Notes under the pieces: generated by a model
Database searches by the model: none
Told to the model about the DNA's origin: nothing
The model's input: the letters and a program-made list of their open reading frames with translations, nothing else
Made by a program: the position numbers and the translations under genes
Assembly: GCF_011751745.2 (NCBI RefSeq)
Contig: NZ_CP061170.1
Coordinates: 2,852,001-2,916,000 of the forward strand
Reading direction: 5' to 3'
Source of the DNA: Paramicrobacterium fandaimingii
GTDB lineage: Bacteria > Actinomycetota > Actinomycetes > Actinomycetales > Microbacteriaceae
Length of the DNA stretch: 64,000 nt
Shown: positions 54,517 through 63,890 of the stretch, one piece after another
Position numbering within the stretch: the first letter of the stretch is position 1
Layout of the letters: each line of letters begins with the position of its first letter

Positions 54517-56667
54517 TCAGACCGAGACGACGGTGAGCTGATCGCCCGCGGCGTCGAAATCGACGCGCACCGTGTCGCCATCGTGAATCTCGCCCCCGAG
54601 AATCGACGTCGCAAGTCGGTCGTCGATCTCCTTCTGCATCAGCCGACGCAGTGGGCGCGCTCCGTAAATCGGATCGTAGCCGCGATCCGCGAGCCACGAC
54701 CGTGCATCAGGCGTGACCGCGAGGTCGAGACGTCGTTCGACAAGTCGCCGCTGCAATCTGTCGATATAGAGCTCGACGATCTCGCCCAGCTCCTCCTGCG
54801 TGAGCGTGGAGAACACAACGATGTCATCAAGACGGTTAACGAACTCGGGCTTGAACGCCTGGCGCACGAGATCGTGCACCGACTGCTCCTTCTCTTCCCA
54901 CGACAGGCTCTGATCCACGAGAAACTGCGAGCCGAGGTTCGACGTGAGAATCAGGATGGTATTGCGAAAGTCGACGGTGCGGCCCTGACCATCGGTCAGC
55001 CGTCCGTCATCGAGCACCTGAAGCAGCACGTCGAACACCTCGGGGTGCGCCTTCTCAATCTCGTCGAGGAGGATCACCGAATAGGGGCGACGGCGCACCG
55101 CCTCCGTGAGCTGGCCTCCCTGCTCATATCCGACGTATCCGGGAGGGGCACCGACGAGACGTGACACCGTGTGCTTCTCGCCGTACTCCGACATGTCGAT
55201 GCGCACCATCGCCTTCTCATCGTCGAAGAGAAATTCCGCGAGCGCCTTGGCGAGCTCGGTCTTGCCGACGCCCGTCGGGCCGAGAAACATAAAGGACCCC
55301 GTCGGGCGGTTCGGGTCCGAGATTCCCGCGCGACTGCGCCGAACGGCATCCGCAACGGCCGACACTGCGCGCCGCTGCCCAATGAGACGCTTGCTGAGCT
55401 CCGATTCGAGGTGCAGAAGTTTCTCGGTCTCGCCCTGCAGAAGTCGGCCGACGGGAATGCCCGTCCACGCGGCGATGACAGCGGCGATATCGTCATCGGT
55501 GACCTGCTCGTTCACCATGCGCGGCTCGTCAGGCTCGCTCTCGTGCTCTGCCTGCTCAAGCTGCTCGGTCAGCTGCTTGATCGTCGTGTACTCGAGCTTC
55601 GATGCTTCGGCGTAGTTCGCTTCGCGCATCGCCTTGTCGCGGGAGGTCTTCGCCTCATCGAGCTTCTTCTTGAGGTCTCCGACCTTGTTGAGCCCTGTTC
55701 GCTCTCGCTCCCACCGCGCCTGAAGGTGCGACAGCTGCTCCTGCTTGACCTCGAGCTCCTCCCGCAGCTTGGCGAGGCGCTCTTTCGAGACGTCGTCTTT
55801 CTCTTTCTTGAGGGCGAGCTCCTCGATCTTCATGCGGTCGACCTGGCGCTTGAGTTCATCGATCTCGACGGGCGACGAGTCGATCTCCATCTTCAGTCGG
55901 CTCATTGCCTCGTCGATCAGGTCGATCGCCTTATCTGGGAGCTGACGCGATGTGATGTAGCGGTTGCTGAGCGATGCCGCAGCAACGAGCGCTGCGTCGG
56001 TGATCGTGACACCGTGGTGCGCTTCGTAGCGACCCTTCAGCCCACGCAAGATCGCAATGCTGTCTTCGACGCTGGGCTCTCCGACGTACACCTGCTGGAA
56101 GCGACGTTCGAGTGCGGCATCCTTCTCGATGTATTCGCGGTACTCGTCGAGGGTTGTCGCGCCGATGAGGTGCAGCTCGCCTCGGGCAAGCATGGGTTTG
56201 AGCATGTTGGATGCCGCGACGGAGCCCTCTCCGCCACCAGCTCCCATCAGCAGATGGAGCTCATCGACGAAGGTGATGATCTCACCCTCGGCATCATTGA
56301 TCTCTTTCAGAACGCTCTTGAGGCGCTCCTCAAACTGGCCTCGATACATTGCTCCGGCGACAAGCGCCGAGATGTCGAGAGAGACGAGTTGCTTGTCTTT
56401 GAGCGACTCGGCAACGTCGCCGGCGACGATGCGCTGAGCGAGCCCTTCGACGACGGCCGTCTTGCCGACGCCGGGTTCGCCGATGAGCACGGGGTTGTTC
56501 TTGGTGCGACGCGTCAGCACCTGGCTGACCCGACGAATCTCGGCATCTCGCCCAATCACGGGGTCGAGCTTGCCCGCTCGAGCAATTTCGGTGAGGTTGA
56601 CGCCGAACTGCTCAAGTGCGCTCTTGGCGTCCTCCTGCGTGGAGGGCGCACCTTGCATGTTTGCCAT
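54517..56667 (-). CDS. clpB: ClpB disaggregase lacking the N-terminal domain
   Basis: A 716-residue AAA+ chaperone that, with DnaK, extracts proteins from aggregates. It has NBD1 with Walker A GEPGVGKT (63-70) and Walker B in ITFVDELH, and the coiled-coil middle domain (about 265-385). NBD2 has [18 protein letters not shown] and [14 protein letters not shown]. The usual ~150-residue N domain is absent: the protein opens 33 residues before [21 protein letters not shown] sits 5 nt before the ATG, so this is not a mis-called start. A HAIR-like element upstream suggests HspR control. Confidence 0.96.
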   Translation of the reverse strand: MANMQGAPSTQEDAKSALEQFGVNLTEIARAGKLDPVIGRDAEIRRVSQVLTRRTKNNPVLIGEPGVGKTAVVEGLAQRIVAGDVAESLKDKQLVSLDISALVAGAMYRGQFEERLKSVLKEINDAEGEIITFVDELHLLMGAGGGEGSVAASNMLKPMLARGELHLIGATTLDEYREYIEKDAALERRFQQVYVGEPSVEDSIAILRGLKGRYEAHHGVTITDAALVAAASLSNRYITSRQLPDKAIDLIDEAMSRLKMEIDSSPVEIDELKRQVDRMKIEELALKKEKDDVSKERLAKLREELEVKQEQLSHLQARWERERTGLNKVGDLKKKLDEAKTSRDKAMREANYAEASKLEYTTIKQLTEQLEQAEHESEPDEPRMVNEQVTDDDIAAVIAAWTGIPVGRLLQGETEKLLHLESELSKRLIGQRRAVSAVADAVRRSRAGISDPNRPTGSFMFLGPTGVGKTELAKALAEFLFDDEKAMVRIDMSEYGEKHTVSRLVGAPPGYVGYEQGGQLTEAVRRRPYSVILLDEIEKAHPEVFDVLLQVLDDGRLTDGQGRTVDFRNTILILTSNLGSQFLVDQSLSWEEKEQSVHDLVRQAFKPEFVNRLDDIVVFSTLTQEELGEIVELYIDRLQRRLVERRLDLAVTPDARSWLADRGYDPIYGARPLRRLMQKEIDDRLATSILGGEIHDGDTVRVDFDAAGDQLTVVSV

Positions 56668-56725
56668 GTGTGTCCTTCCTGCCTGCGCAGATCACTGTTC
56701 CTGAAAATCAATGGTGAAATCAAAA

Positions 56726-56746
56726 CTTGAGTCTTTCATGCTCAAC
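56726..56746 (-). promoter_or_regulatory. HAIR-like HspR operator upstream of clpB
   Basis: CTTGAGT-ctttcat-GCTCAAC, compared with the HspR consensus CTTGAGT-N7-ACTCAAG: the left half is exact, the right half matches 5 of 7, and the 7-nt spacer is right. It lies 59-79 bp before the clpB ATG, where it would overlap the -35 region. The known role of HspR is repression of dnaK and clpB in actinobacteria. Confidence 0.72.
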
Positions 56747-56789
56747 TTTACCGCGAGACGGCCCGCAATGCCAGTTTGCAGGCGTCTCT

Positions 56790-56818
56790 TTGGCAGATTT
56801 TCCGCCGACCCGTAATGT
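56790..56818 (+). promoter_or_regulatory. Promoter of the DinB-like gene (leaderless)
   Basis: TTGGCA (56790-56795), 17 bp, TAATGT (56813-56818), then 6 nt (gtgggc) and ATG. This is the best sigma-70-like promoter seen in the window. The transcription start would fall on the A of the ATG. Confidence 0.7.
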
Positions 56819-56824
56819 GTGGGC

Positions 56825-57322
56825 ATGACAACCCCGGCAGATGCGGCGCTGCTCGCACGACTCGACAGCCAACGACAGCACGTACTCGGCATCGTCGAGG
56901 GGCTCGATAACGAGGCGATGGAAAAACGAGTACTGCCCAGCGGGTGGTCGATTACCGCGATGCTGCATCACCTGGCACTTGACGACGAGCGATTCTGGTT
57001 TGGCGGCACCGTTGCCGGAGATCGCGCTGTCATCGACTGGGTCGGTTCGGGTGGTGATGGCTGGGACGTCCCGCCACACCTGACGGGGTCTCAAGCGAGG
57101 GCACTCTACGAGGATGCGTGTGAGCGCTCGAATGCAATCCTGCTGGCAACATCGTTCGATGCCGCTCCGCGCTGGTGGCCAGACGCGCTCTTCGGCGACT
57201 ACCGCCTTGCCACCGTGCGCGATGTCGTGCTGCACATGCTGATCGAGACGGCCACACACGCGGGGCATCTGGATGCGGCACGCGAACTCATCGATGGTCG
57301 CCAGTGGCTCATCTTCGAGTAG
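56825..57322 (+). CDS. DinB-like (DUF664-type) mycothiol-dependent protein
   Basis: A 165-residue protein with a DinB-like four-helix bundle. LPSGWSITAMLHHLALDDERFWFGG holds the first metal-ligand histidines and VVLHMLIETATHAGHLDAARELIDG the last. The GHLDxARELIDG ending is typical of DUF664. In actinobacteria this fold is linked to mycothiol/bacillithiol transferase activity, which is not proven here. A GTG six bases upstream is an alternative start, but the promoter spacing favours this ATG. Confidence 0.85.
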   Translation: MTTPADAALLARLDSQRQHVLGIVEGLDNEAMEKRVLPSGWSITAMLHHLALDDERFWFGGTVAGDRAVIDWVGSGGDGWDVPPHLTGSQARALYEDACERSNAILLATSFDAAPRWWPDALFGDYRLATVRDVVLHMLIETATHAGHLDAARELIDGRQWLIFE

Positions 57323-57326
57323 TCAT

Positions 57327-57932
57327 TCACACCCAGCCGTTGCGACGTGCCAGCTCAAGCGCTTCCGCCCGATTGCGGGCGCCAAGTTTGCCGATCGCCG
57401 CCGAAATGTAATTGCGCACCGTTGCCGACGACAAATGCAGCTTCTCGGCGATCTCGGAGATCGGAATGCCGCCATCCGACGCCGCGAGCACCTCAGCCTC
57501 CCGCTGGCTCAACGAGTTCTCCCCCGCGCTCAGCGCCTGGGCGGCGAGCAGCTGATCGACGACGGTCTCCCCCGCCACGACGCGCCTGATGGCTGCCGCG
57601 AGCTCGTCGACCGGATCGTCTTTGACGAGAAACCCGCGCGCCCCGGCATCCATCGCCCTGCGCAGATACCCGGCACGGCCAAACGTCGTGACGACAATGA
57701 CGGCGGTTGTGGGGCTCTCACGTCGCACATCGGAAATGGCGTCGAGGCCGGACTTCCCGGGCATCTCGATGTCGAGAAGCGCAATATCGGGAGTGTGCTG
57801 GCGAACGGCGTCGGCGACGTCGTCTCCGCGCCCAACACCGGCGACGACTCTCAGATCGCCCTCCAGCTCGAGCAAAGTCGTCAGCGCCGAGCGCATCATC
57901 GTCTGGTCTTCGGCGATCACAATCGAGATCAC
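57327..57932 (-). CDS. DesR-like response regulator
   Basis: A 201-residue NarL-family regulator. Receiver 1-118 with Asp9 and phospho-acceptor Asp54 (ALLDIEMPGKSG). HTH about 135-195 (LSQREAEVLAASDGGIPISEIAEKLHLSSATVRNYISAAIGKLGARNR). The SATVRNYxSxxxxKLGARNR ending is the DesR/LnrK subgroup. Overlaps the kinase gene by ATGA. The GACATTTG repeat upstream of the operon is a candidate target. Confidence 0.94.
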   Translation of the reverse strand: MISIVIAEDQTMMRSALTTLLELEGDLRVVAGVGRGDDVADAVRQHTPDIALLDIEMPGKSGLDAISDVRRESPTTAVIVVTTFGRAGYLRRAMDAGARGFLVKDDPVDELAAAIRRVVAGETVVDQLLAAQALSAGENSLSQREAEVLAASDGGIPISEIAEKLHLSSATVRNYISAAIGKLGARNRAEALELARRNGWV

Positions 57933-59053
57933 GGGGTGTTCCCTTCTCGCGGAACGCTCACCGTCAGCGCGAATCCTCTGGCATCAGACCTGATGTCGAG
58001 GGTTCCACCGATGCGCTCCGCACGCTCTCGCATGCCGCGAATGCCCGAGCCCCATTCGGCGGCGACGGCGCCGTGGCCGTTGTCTGCGATCTCCATCGTG
58101 TCGCCCGCGTCGTCGGACGTGATGCGGACGGTGCATCGAGTGGCGTTCGCATGCCGCAGAACGTTCGTTGTCGCCTCGCGCACCACCCAGGCGAAAAGCG
58201 AATCCACCTGCGGCGACAATGGGGGCGTCGGGCTTGATGTTTCAGCGCTCACCGCGGCATCCCTCATCGCTTCGACGGCGCCGGCCAATTCGTGTTCAAG
58301 TGTCAGCTCGCGATACCCGGCGACGGTCTGGCGCACATCGGCAAGAGCTGTGCGCCCGACGTTTTCAATGCCTCGTGCGTGCCCCACGACGGCGTCGGGG
58401 TCGGATGCCGCGAGGCGACGAATCGCCTCTGCCTTCACCACGATGACCGACAGCGTGTGCCCCAGCAGATCGTGCAGATCACGGGAGAAGCGCTGTCGTT
58501 CTTCGGCAACCGCGAGTCCGGCGAGTCGCCGCCGTGTCGCACGCAGTTCAGCCACCGTGTCGACAAGGTATCGAATGAGGTAGGTGCTCATTCCCGCCAT
58601 GACACCCGCAAAGCCGAAGAGCAGCGCACGTGAAAGCGACATCGACTCGATGCCTTCGGCAACGGTGCCACTGATCGACAGCGCCATCACTATGCCGGCG
58701 GCGTAGCGCAGCCGAATTGTTGTGGCTGCCGCGATCGCGAGCAGTGGATACAGAAAGCTCTGGCCCGATCCTGAGATTACGAACTGCACGATGACGAGTG
58801 CGGTCAATACAACGAACGCTGCTTCTGCATACCAGCGCGGCACCTGCCGATACGGCAGCACGACGGTCACGATGTACCAGGCGGCGATCACGACGTAGGC
58901 GATCGTCTCTGCGGTGCGCCCGGAGGTGATGCTCGTCACGAGGGGCGCGATCAGCAGAATTGGCAGCCAGACAAGCGCAAACCAAGGACGGCGGCGCATG
59001 AGCGGTCCGACCACCCAATCGTCGCAGTCTGCCGTCATACTTCGGTCGGTCAT
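57929..59053 (-). CDS. DesK-like sensor histidine kinase
   Basis: A 374-residue kinase with about five or six helices (residues 25-155), the typical DesK membrane core without an extracellular domain. HisKA_3 follows with EERQRFSRDLHDLLGHTLSVIVVKAEAIRRL (His in DLHD), then HATPase with REATTNVLRHANAT and GSGIRGMRERAERIGG. DesK-type kinases sense membrane thickness or membrane-active agents. GGGAGA lies 7 nt before the ATG at 59053, which I preferred over a GTG at 59074. Confidence 0.92.
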   Translation of the reverse strand: MTDRSMTADCDDWVVGPLMRRRPWFALVWLPILLIAPLVTSITSGRTAETIAYVVIAAWYIVTVVLPYRQVPRWYAEAAFVVLTALVIVQFVISGSGQSFLYPLLAIAAATTIRLRYAAGIVMALSISGTVAEGIESMSLSRALLFGFAGVMAGMSTYLIRYLVDTVAELRATRRRLAGLAVAEERQRFSRDLHDLLGHTLSVIVVKAEAIRRLAASDPDAVVGHARGIENVGRTALADVRQTVAGYRELTLEHELAGAVEAMRDAAVSAETSSPTPPLSPQVDSLFAWVVREATTNVLRHANATRCTVRITSDDAGDTMEIADNGHGAVAAEWGSGIRGMRERAERIGGTLDIRSDARGFALTVSVPREGNTP

Positions 59054-59075
59054 CAGTGTTCTCCCTGAGTTCACG

Positions 59076-59522
59076 TTACGCGGTCGTCCGCTGGGCGAGG
59101 CCGAAGCGCACGGATAAGCGAAGCCCGACGATCAGAACGATTCCCACGACGACGTGCATAATCATCAGCACGCTGAGCACGGCACCAATCGCGCCAGAGA
59201 GCGCTGGCCCGCCGAGTGAGAGCACAAGCACAACGGCACCAATCGCTGTCCAGGCGTTCAGGCCCTTCCGTGTGCGCGCCATGATCGCCCGCAGCCCCCA
59301 AGCAGCAAGCCCGGCGATAACGACGGATGCCGCTATCGACACCGGCTCAACGGTCCTACCTGCCTGCGGCACGACGAGCTCGAGGCCAGCGAGAGGAACG
59401 GCAATTGCCCACACGAGTTCGGCGGCAAGCGCGGCGATCACAATGACCAGGATGCTGGTGAGCGAACGCCGTGCTCTACGGTTTCGCTGTGGTGTCTGAA
59501 CGGTGGTCTGGGGTGCGGTCAT
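59076..59522 (-). CDS. DUF6069-like membrane protein
   Basis: A 148-residue protein with four predicted helices (about 22-44, 59-81, 90-110, 116-138) and a basic N-terminus. LVWAIAVPLAGLELVVPQAG resembles the DUF6069 family seen next to actinobacterial two-component systems. First gene of an operon with the DesK/DesR pair (22-bp gap). AAGGGAAA precedes the ATG. It may be the sensed or protected membrane component; function unknown. Confidence 0.75.
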   Translation of the reverse strand: MTAPQTTVQTPQRNRRARRSLTSILVIVIAALAAELVWAIAVPLAGLELVVPQAGRTVEPVSIAASVVIAGLAAWGLRAIMARTRKGLNAWTAIGAVVLVLSLGGPALSGAIGAVLSVLMIMHVVVGIVLIVGLRLSVRFGLAQRTTA

Positions 59523-59829
59523 GATGTTTCCCTTCGTTACTTTCGACGATAGGAATGACACGGGTCGTGAAGGCAGATGGCGATATCCCGACATTTGCAG
59601 GACAAATGTCCTAGTGCAGGCTGATTATCTGATGACGCGGTGGATGTCATGTCTCGCCCCACGACGTCAAACGTGTGCAAGCGCCAACCGACGACGGCGT
59701 TGTCGGCTGCCTGCGAAAAGGGCTTCATCTATTCACGACCGGCCCGAAGCCGATCGGCCACCGGGCACACCTCGTAGCGCTTCGAGCTGTTTGACTCGTG
59801 CGTATGGTGTTCCGGGGCCGCCGCGTACG
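59523..59829. promoter_or_regulatory. Intergenic region with candidate DesR-like operator (59590-59610)
   Basis: This 307-bp gap has no convincing gene. It holds the promoter of the DUF6069-kinase-regulator operon. A perfect inverted repeat GACATTTG-cagga-CAAATGTC (59590-59610) lies 68-88 bp before the operon start. The overlapping AGGACA-aa-TGTCCT (59599-59612) gives more TGTC/GACA half sites. Such a multi-half-site element is expected for a NarL/DesR-type regulator. The part from 59613 to 59829 shows nothing recognisable. Confidence 0.55.
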
Positions 59830-61296
59830 TCAGGTGCGCGGCCCGGTATCTCGATGATCGTCTGGAGGGTCACGGTCGTCGTCTTCGTTGTCTGTGATGC
59901 GGCGTCGCCGTCCTAGATACCGTCGGTTCACATACCAGCCTGGTGGGATCAGTCTGGGGTGGCCGTTTTTGTCGCGGGTGAGGGACCATTCGCCGCGTTC
60001 CAGCAATCTGTGGTGATACCAGCAGACGATCAGGCCATTTGCAACATCTGTTCGGCCGCCGTTTTCCCACCGTTGCACGTGATGCGCTTCACACAGCCAC
60101 GCCGGAATGTCACAGTCCGCGGCAGCCGCGCAGGTGTTCCCATCACGAGCAATCAACGCCAGACGCTGCTTCGCGGTGGACAGCCGTTGCGCGGTCCCGA
60201 GGTTGAGCACGTCACCATGCTCATCAATGGTGACGTTCATCGTGTCGCCATCGCACTGCATCTGTGTCACAAAGCTCATCGGTAGCGGTGCTGGTGTTCC
60301 CGGTGACCAAGCTGCACCGGTACCGGCGTCGAGGTCCTCGTTCTTCACCGTCACCATCACCGTGGGACCGCGGCCGTGGAGTTTCGGTGTGGACGTCATC
60401 TTCCCCACACCGGCGATCATCGCGGTGAACGCGTCTGCGCGTTCCTGCGGCTTCGACCGGGGTTCTGGTTCTTGGCCGTGCGCGGAGAGTTCCTCGGTTT
60501 CCATGAACGTCGGCGACGTTCTCTTCGACATGCACGCATCAAACACCGGTGTCACGATCGCTGCCTGCTCCGGTGACAGTGTGCCGGTGATCTTCATCGA
60601 TCCGTCGTCTTGGTGTTTGAAGACCAGTTTGCGTGCCTCATGGAGTTCTTCTGCTGTGGGTTCGACACCGTCAGGGTCCAGAGCAACACGAAACACGCGG
60701 GCCTGCCCACGTATGGCATCTGCGGTGAGTGGCACTTCACCGTATGCACCGGTGGCGTTGCCGATCAGTGTCGCTTCGGCCCAGTCGATCTGCTCTGGTG
60801 CCACCCGAGGAAGAATCGGTGCGAGAGTGCTGGTGATCGACTCGGCAACATCCAGACCAATCGTGCCTTGGGCGAGTGCGTCAGCGGTTTGAACGAACAC
60901 GGGCTCGAGCGGTAGTCCGGTGTCGGAGACTCGCGGTGTGGTGTGTTTGGCGAGTTTCGTGTATCGGTATGCGGTGGAGTTCTTCGCCCCCGTGATCGTC
61001 TCAAACAGCGCTGTGGGGCTCTTCGCGCCGTGACGGGCAGCCAAACCATCAAACCCCGCATCCGTGTCAGAACGGCGTGCAATATCTCCCACATTGGCGA
61101 CTTGGCGGCCTTCGACAAGGCGGGTGATGTTTCCCAGGACGCCGACGTAGTTCAGAAGCGCATTCGCGGAGAGTTCCGTCGGGTCGATCGACGCAAGCTC
61201 AGCCACACCCGCCAGAGCATTATCAGCGGCACGCGCAGCGACAGCATCCGGACCCTCTTCGGGGTCGAATGCTGATGCCACTGCTGCGTTTTGCAT
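59830..61296 (-). CDS. DUF222/HNH endonuclease-domain protein
   Basis: A 488-residue protein of the large actinobacterial DUF222-HNH family. DUF222 fills about 40-330. The HNH motif near residue 420 reads CEAHHVQRWENGGRTDVANGLIVCWYHHRLLE, with both His clusters, the Asn and the final HH intact. The family is multi-copy and probably mobile; its biological role is unclear. Codons end in T more often than in neighbouring genes (many GGT, GCT, TCT, GAT). CAGACT ends 6 nt before the ATG at 61296. Confidence 0.92.
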   Translation of the reverse strand: MQNAAVASAFDPEEGPDAVAARAADNALAGVAELASIDPTELSANALLNYVGVLGNITRLVEGRQVANVGDIARRSDTDAGFDGLAARHGAKSPTALFETITGAKNSTAYRYTKLAKHTTPRVSDTGLPLEPVFVQTADALAQGTIGLDVAESITSTLAPILPRVAPEQIDWAEATLIGNATGAYGEVPLTADAIRGQARVFRVALDPDGVEPTAEELHEARKLVFKHQDDGSMKITGTLSPEQAAIVTPVFDACMSKRTSPTFMETEELSAHGQEPEPRSKPQERADAFTAMIAGVGKMTSTPKLHGRGPTVMVTVKNEDLDAGTGAAWSPGTPAPLPMSFVTQMQCDGDTMNVTIDEHGDVLNLGTAQRLSTAKQRLALIARDGNTCAAAADCDIPAWLCEAHHVQRWENGGRTDVANGLIVCWYHHRLLERGEWSLTRDKNGHPRLIPPGWYVNRRYLGRRRRITDNEDDDRDPPDDHRDTGPRT

Positions 61297-61446
61297 GACT
61301 GAAGTCTGCCACCGACCACTGACATTCCATCGACACAAATCCCCGGTCAAACCACCTATTGTGGATAACTCGCAAAACTTTCCACCTGTGGACGAAGAAG
61401 CGACGACGTCGAAGAGAGAAGATATCGGTTTCGGCGCCTTTTCAAT

Positions 61447-63096
61447 CTATTCACGAGAGTCGACGCGGGCCGGTTTCGTGCCACGTGTGCGCCGCAGCCC
61501 CGTGGACGCGACCGCCCCGAGAGCGAGGAAGACCCCGGCCGCACCGAGTGAAATGCGCGTTGCATCTGCCATTCCTGTTGACAGCGCAGCGACGACATCC
61601 GGTGCCGCAGCGCTGAGCTTGCCATGGGTGCCCTCCTCACGCAGCGGAGCAATCGTGCCGCCCGCCGCACTGACAGTCGCGTCAGAGATCGACGTCGCCT
61701 GCTGCGAGGGCAGACCTTCGACAGCATCCAGGTGCACCGGAATCACTCCGGCAAGCGACGCCGCGAGCACCGTTCCGATCACCGCCGTCCCCAGCGCCGA
61801 CCCCACTTGCCGCACGGTGCTCTGCGTCGCAGAGCCCTGGCCCGATTGTTCCACCGGGATATCGGCGAGCACCGTTCCCGTGAGTTGCGCCGAGGCGAGC
61901 CCAAGCCCAAGCCCGTAGACGACGAGCACCGCGGCGAGAAGCCACAGCGAGATGGATGCCGTCAGAACGAACACAAGCACAATGACGGCGATCGTCTCGA
62001 GCACGAGTCCGATCAGCACGGTTGTCGGAGCCGAAAAGCGAGCGGCGACGTGCCGCGCCTGAGCGCCAGCGACAAACGCGCCGAGCCCCATTGCGGCGAG
62101 CGCGAGTCCCGCCTGAAGCGTGGTGACGCCCAGCGCATTGACGATGAATAGAGGTAGCGCGAAAAGCAGCCCGAACTCCCCGATTGCCACGCAGAGGGCG
62201 ACGAGGTTGCCCCAGCGGAACGTGCGCACACGAAACAGACTGAGGTCGAGAATCGCCGATCGTGCGTGCCCTGCACGGCGCAATTCCCAGAGCACGAAAC
62301 CGACGAGGGATGCCGCGCCCAGCAGCAGCGCGGGAGGGACCGCCGAGATCGCGGCATCCGTTCCCCAGGTCCACGAAAAGATCGTGAGCTCAGACGTCGG
62401 CGCCCACCAGCCAAGTGACTCCCCCTCGATGAGTCCGAAGACCAGCAGCCCAAAGCCGGCAACGCTGAGCAGCAGACCGCCGACGTCAAGCCCGGGAACC
62501 TCGATCTTCTCGCGCGATTCATCAACGGTGAGCAGAACCCCCACGATGAGCATCGCGCCGAGCGGAGCGTTGACGATGAAGATCCACTGCCACGTGAACG
62601 ACGTCGTAATCCACCCGCCGACGAGCGGTCCGAGAGCGGCCATGCCCGAGATCACGGCACCCCACACGCCGAACGCAATCGCGCGGTCTTTGCCACGGAA
62701 TGTGGCGTTGACGCTTGAGAGCGTCGTCGGCAGAATGAGCGCCCCGCCAACGCCTTGCACAACCCGCGCGCCGATCAGTGTTCCCGCCGATGTGGCAAGG
62801 GCCGCGATAGCGCTGCCCGCGACGAAGACGACGATGCCGATGATGAGAAGTCGGCGCCGGCCGAACCGATCTCCGAGGCGCCCCGTCGTCAGCAGCAGCG
62901 CGGCGAACACCACAGAGTAGATGCCGTTCACCCACTGCGCCTCACTCACCTCGAGGTCGAGATCGGCGATCAGCGTCGGAAGGGCGACGCCGACGATCGT
63001 GCCATCGAGCACGATCATCGACAGCGATGCCGCGAGCATCCCGAGGCCGATCCACCGTCTTTTGCCCGCCGTCTGCTGTGTGCTGACCGATGACAT
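61447..63096 (-). CDS. MFS drug exporter, DHA2 (14-helix) family
   Basis: A 549-residue transporter with 14 predicted helices. The motif A loop is LGDRFGRRRLL between helices 2 and 3. Motif D1-like LDGTIVGVALPTLIADLDLE is in helix 1, and motif C-like GVWGAVISGMAALGPLVGGWIT is in helix 5. This is the EmrB/QacA pattern of proton-driven multidrug exporters. The last helix is followed by a basic tail (RRTRGTKPARVDSRE). The 209-bp gap to the next gene holds divergent promoters; I see no gene or clear operator in it. Confidence 0.92.
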   Translation of the reverse strand: MSSVSTQQTAGKRRWIGLGMLAASLSMIVLDGTIVGVALPTLIADLDLEVSEAQWVNGIYSVVFAALLLTTGRLGDRFGRRRLLIIGIVVFVAGSAIAALATSAGTLIGARVVQGVGGALILPTTLSSVNATFRGKDRAIAFGVWGAVISGMAALGPLVGGWITTSFTWQWIFIVNAPLGAMLIVGVLLTVDESREKIEVPGLDVGGLLLSVAGFGLLVFGLIEGESLGWWAPTSELTIFSWTWGTDAAISAVPPALLLGAASLVGFVLWELRRAGHARSAILDLSLFRVRTFRWGNLVALCVAIGEFGLLFALPLFIVNALGVTTLQAGLALAAMGLGAFVAGAQARHVAARFSAPTTVLIGLVLETIAVIVLVFVLTASISLWLLAAVLVVYGLGLGLASAQLTGTVLADIPVEQSGQGSATQSTVRQVGSALGTAVIGTVLAASLAGVIPVHLDAVEGLPSQQATSISDATVSAAGGTIAPLREEGTHGKLSAAAPDVVAALSTGMADATRISLGAAGVFLALGAVASTGLRRTRGTKPARVDSRE

Positions 63097-63305
63097 CGGT
63101 GCTTCTTTCTGCCGGAGACAACCCGGCACACTCAGAGACTACGCACTCGAGGGTGGTGGGGCATCGATCAAAGGACGCATTCGCACACGACGAGCGATGT
63201 TTATGTTCCCCGGTGTTTACTCCGCGAGCTCAGCGGTAGACAATGCAAGAAAGCGGGACGCAGCGACGCTCTTGGCGTGCAGCGGGGTCGCGCGAAGGGA
63301 GCACC

Positions 63306-63881
63306 ATGACCGCGCGATTCGTGTACTGGATGAACGTCTCTGTCGACGGCTACATCGAGCGAGACCCCGGCGAAGACGGCGGAGGCGATTGGATGCTGAT
63401 CACGGAAGAGCTTCACCGTGAGTTCAATTCCCGGGCGCAGGCCCTCACGATGATGGTTCAGGGTCGCTCGGTCTACGAGATCATGGATCCGTTCTGGCCG
63501 AACGCGCGCAACGATTCGTCATTGCCGGATTACCTGCGCGAGTATGGCGAGATCTGGACGACCAAGCCCAAGGTGCTCGTCTCACGCACACGAACCACGG
63601 CCGATCACAACACCCGGGTCATCGGAGGCGATGACGCGATCACTCAGCTTGCCGAGCTTCGAGCAGACAGCGATGGTGACATCGGTGTCGGCGGCGCAAC
63701 GCTGGCGACGGCGCTGCATCGCGCCCACCTGCTCGATGAGCTGCTCTTGTTCATTCACCCCGCCTGGCTGGGGCGCGGTCGTCCGTTGTTCAACGACCCG
63801 CCCCCACAGCTGACGCTCGATCTGCTCGAGCATCGCCTCTTCGAGGGCGGGGTCGCGATGCATCGGTACGCCGTGGCGTGA
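63306..63881 (+). CDS. Dihydrofolate reductase family protein (RibD C-terminal-like)
   Basis: A 191-residue protein of the RibD_C/DHFR-like fold. It opens FVYWMNVSVDGYIE, has MMVQGRSVYEIMDPFW (cofactor region), LVSRTRTTADHNTRVI, and GDIGVGGATLATALHRAHLLDELLLFIHPAWLGRGRPLF, the NADPH-binding GG loop and conserved hP.hlG.G.phF block. Probably an NADPH-dependent reductase of unknown substrate. AGGGAG is 5 nt before the ATG. Confidence 0.88.
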   Translation: MTARFVYWMNVSVDGYIERDPGEDGGGDWMLITEELHREFNSRAQALTMMVQGRSVYEIMDPFWPNARNDSSLPDYLREYGEIWTTKPKVLVSRTRTTADHNTRVIGGDDAITQLAELRADSDGDIGVGGATLATALHRAHLLDELLLFIHPAWLGRGRPLFNDPPPQLTLDLLEHRLFEGGVAMHRYAVA

Positions 63882-63890
63882 CGCCCCGGC

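Noticed and set aside
55171..56730. 519-codon plus-strand open frame opposite clpB
   Set aside because: Shadow of the ClpB codons; leucine-rich artefact with no domain, and it runs through the clpB control region.
51451..59053. The clustering of two more two-component systems as one signalling island
   Set aside because: They belong to different subgroups (LiaR-like and DesR-like), are separated by clpB and a DinB-like gene, and have unlike candidate operators, so proximity alone does not show a joint function.
59537..59728. 63-codon minus-strand frame in the gap before the DUF222/HNH gene
   Set aside because: It overlaps the candidate operator and promoter of the DUF6069 operon and has no ribosome-binding site or recognisable features.
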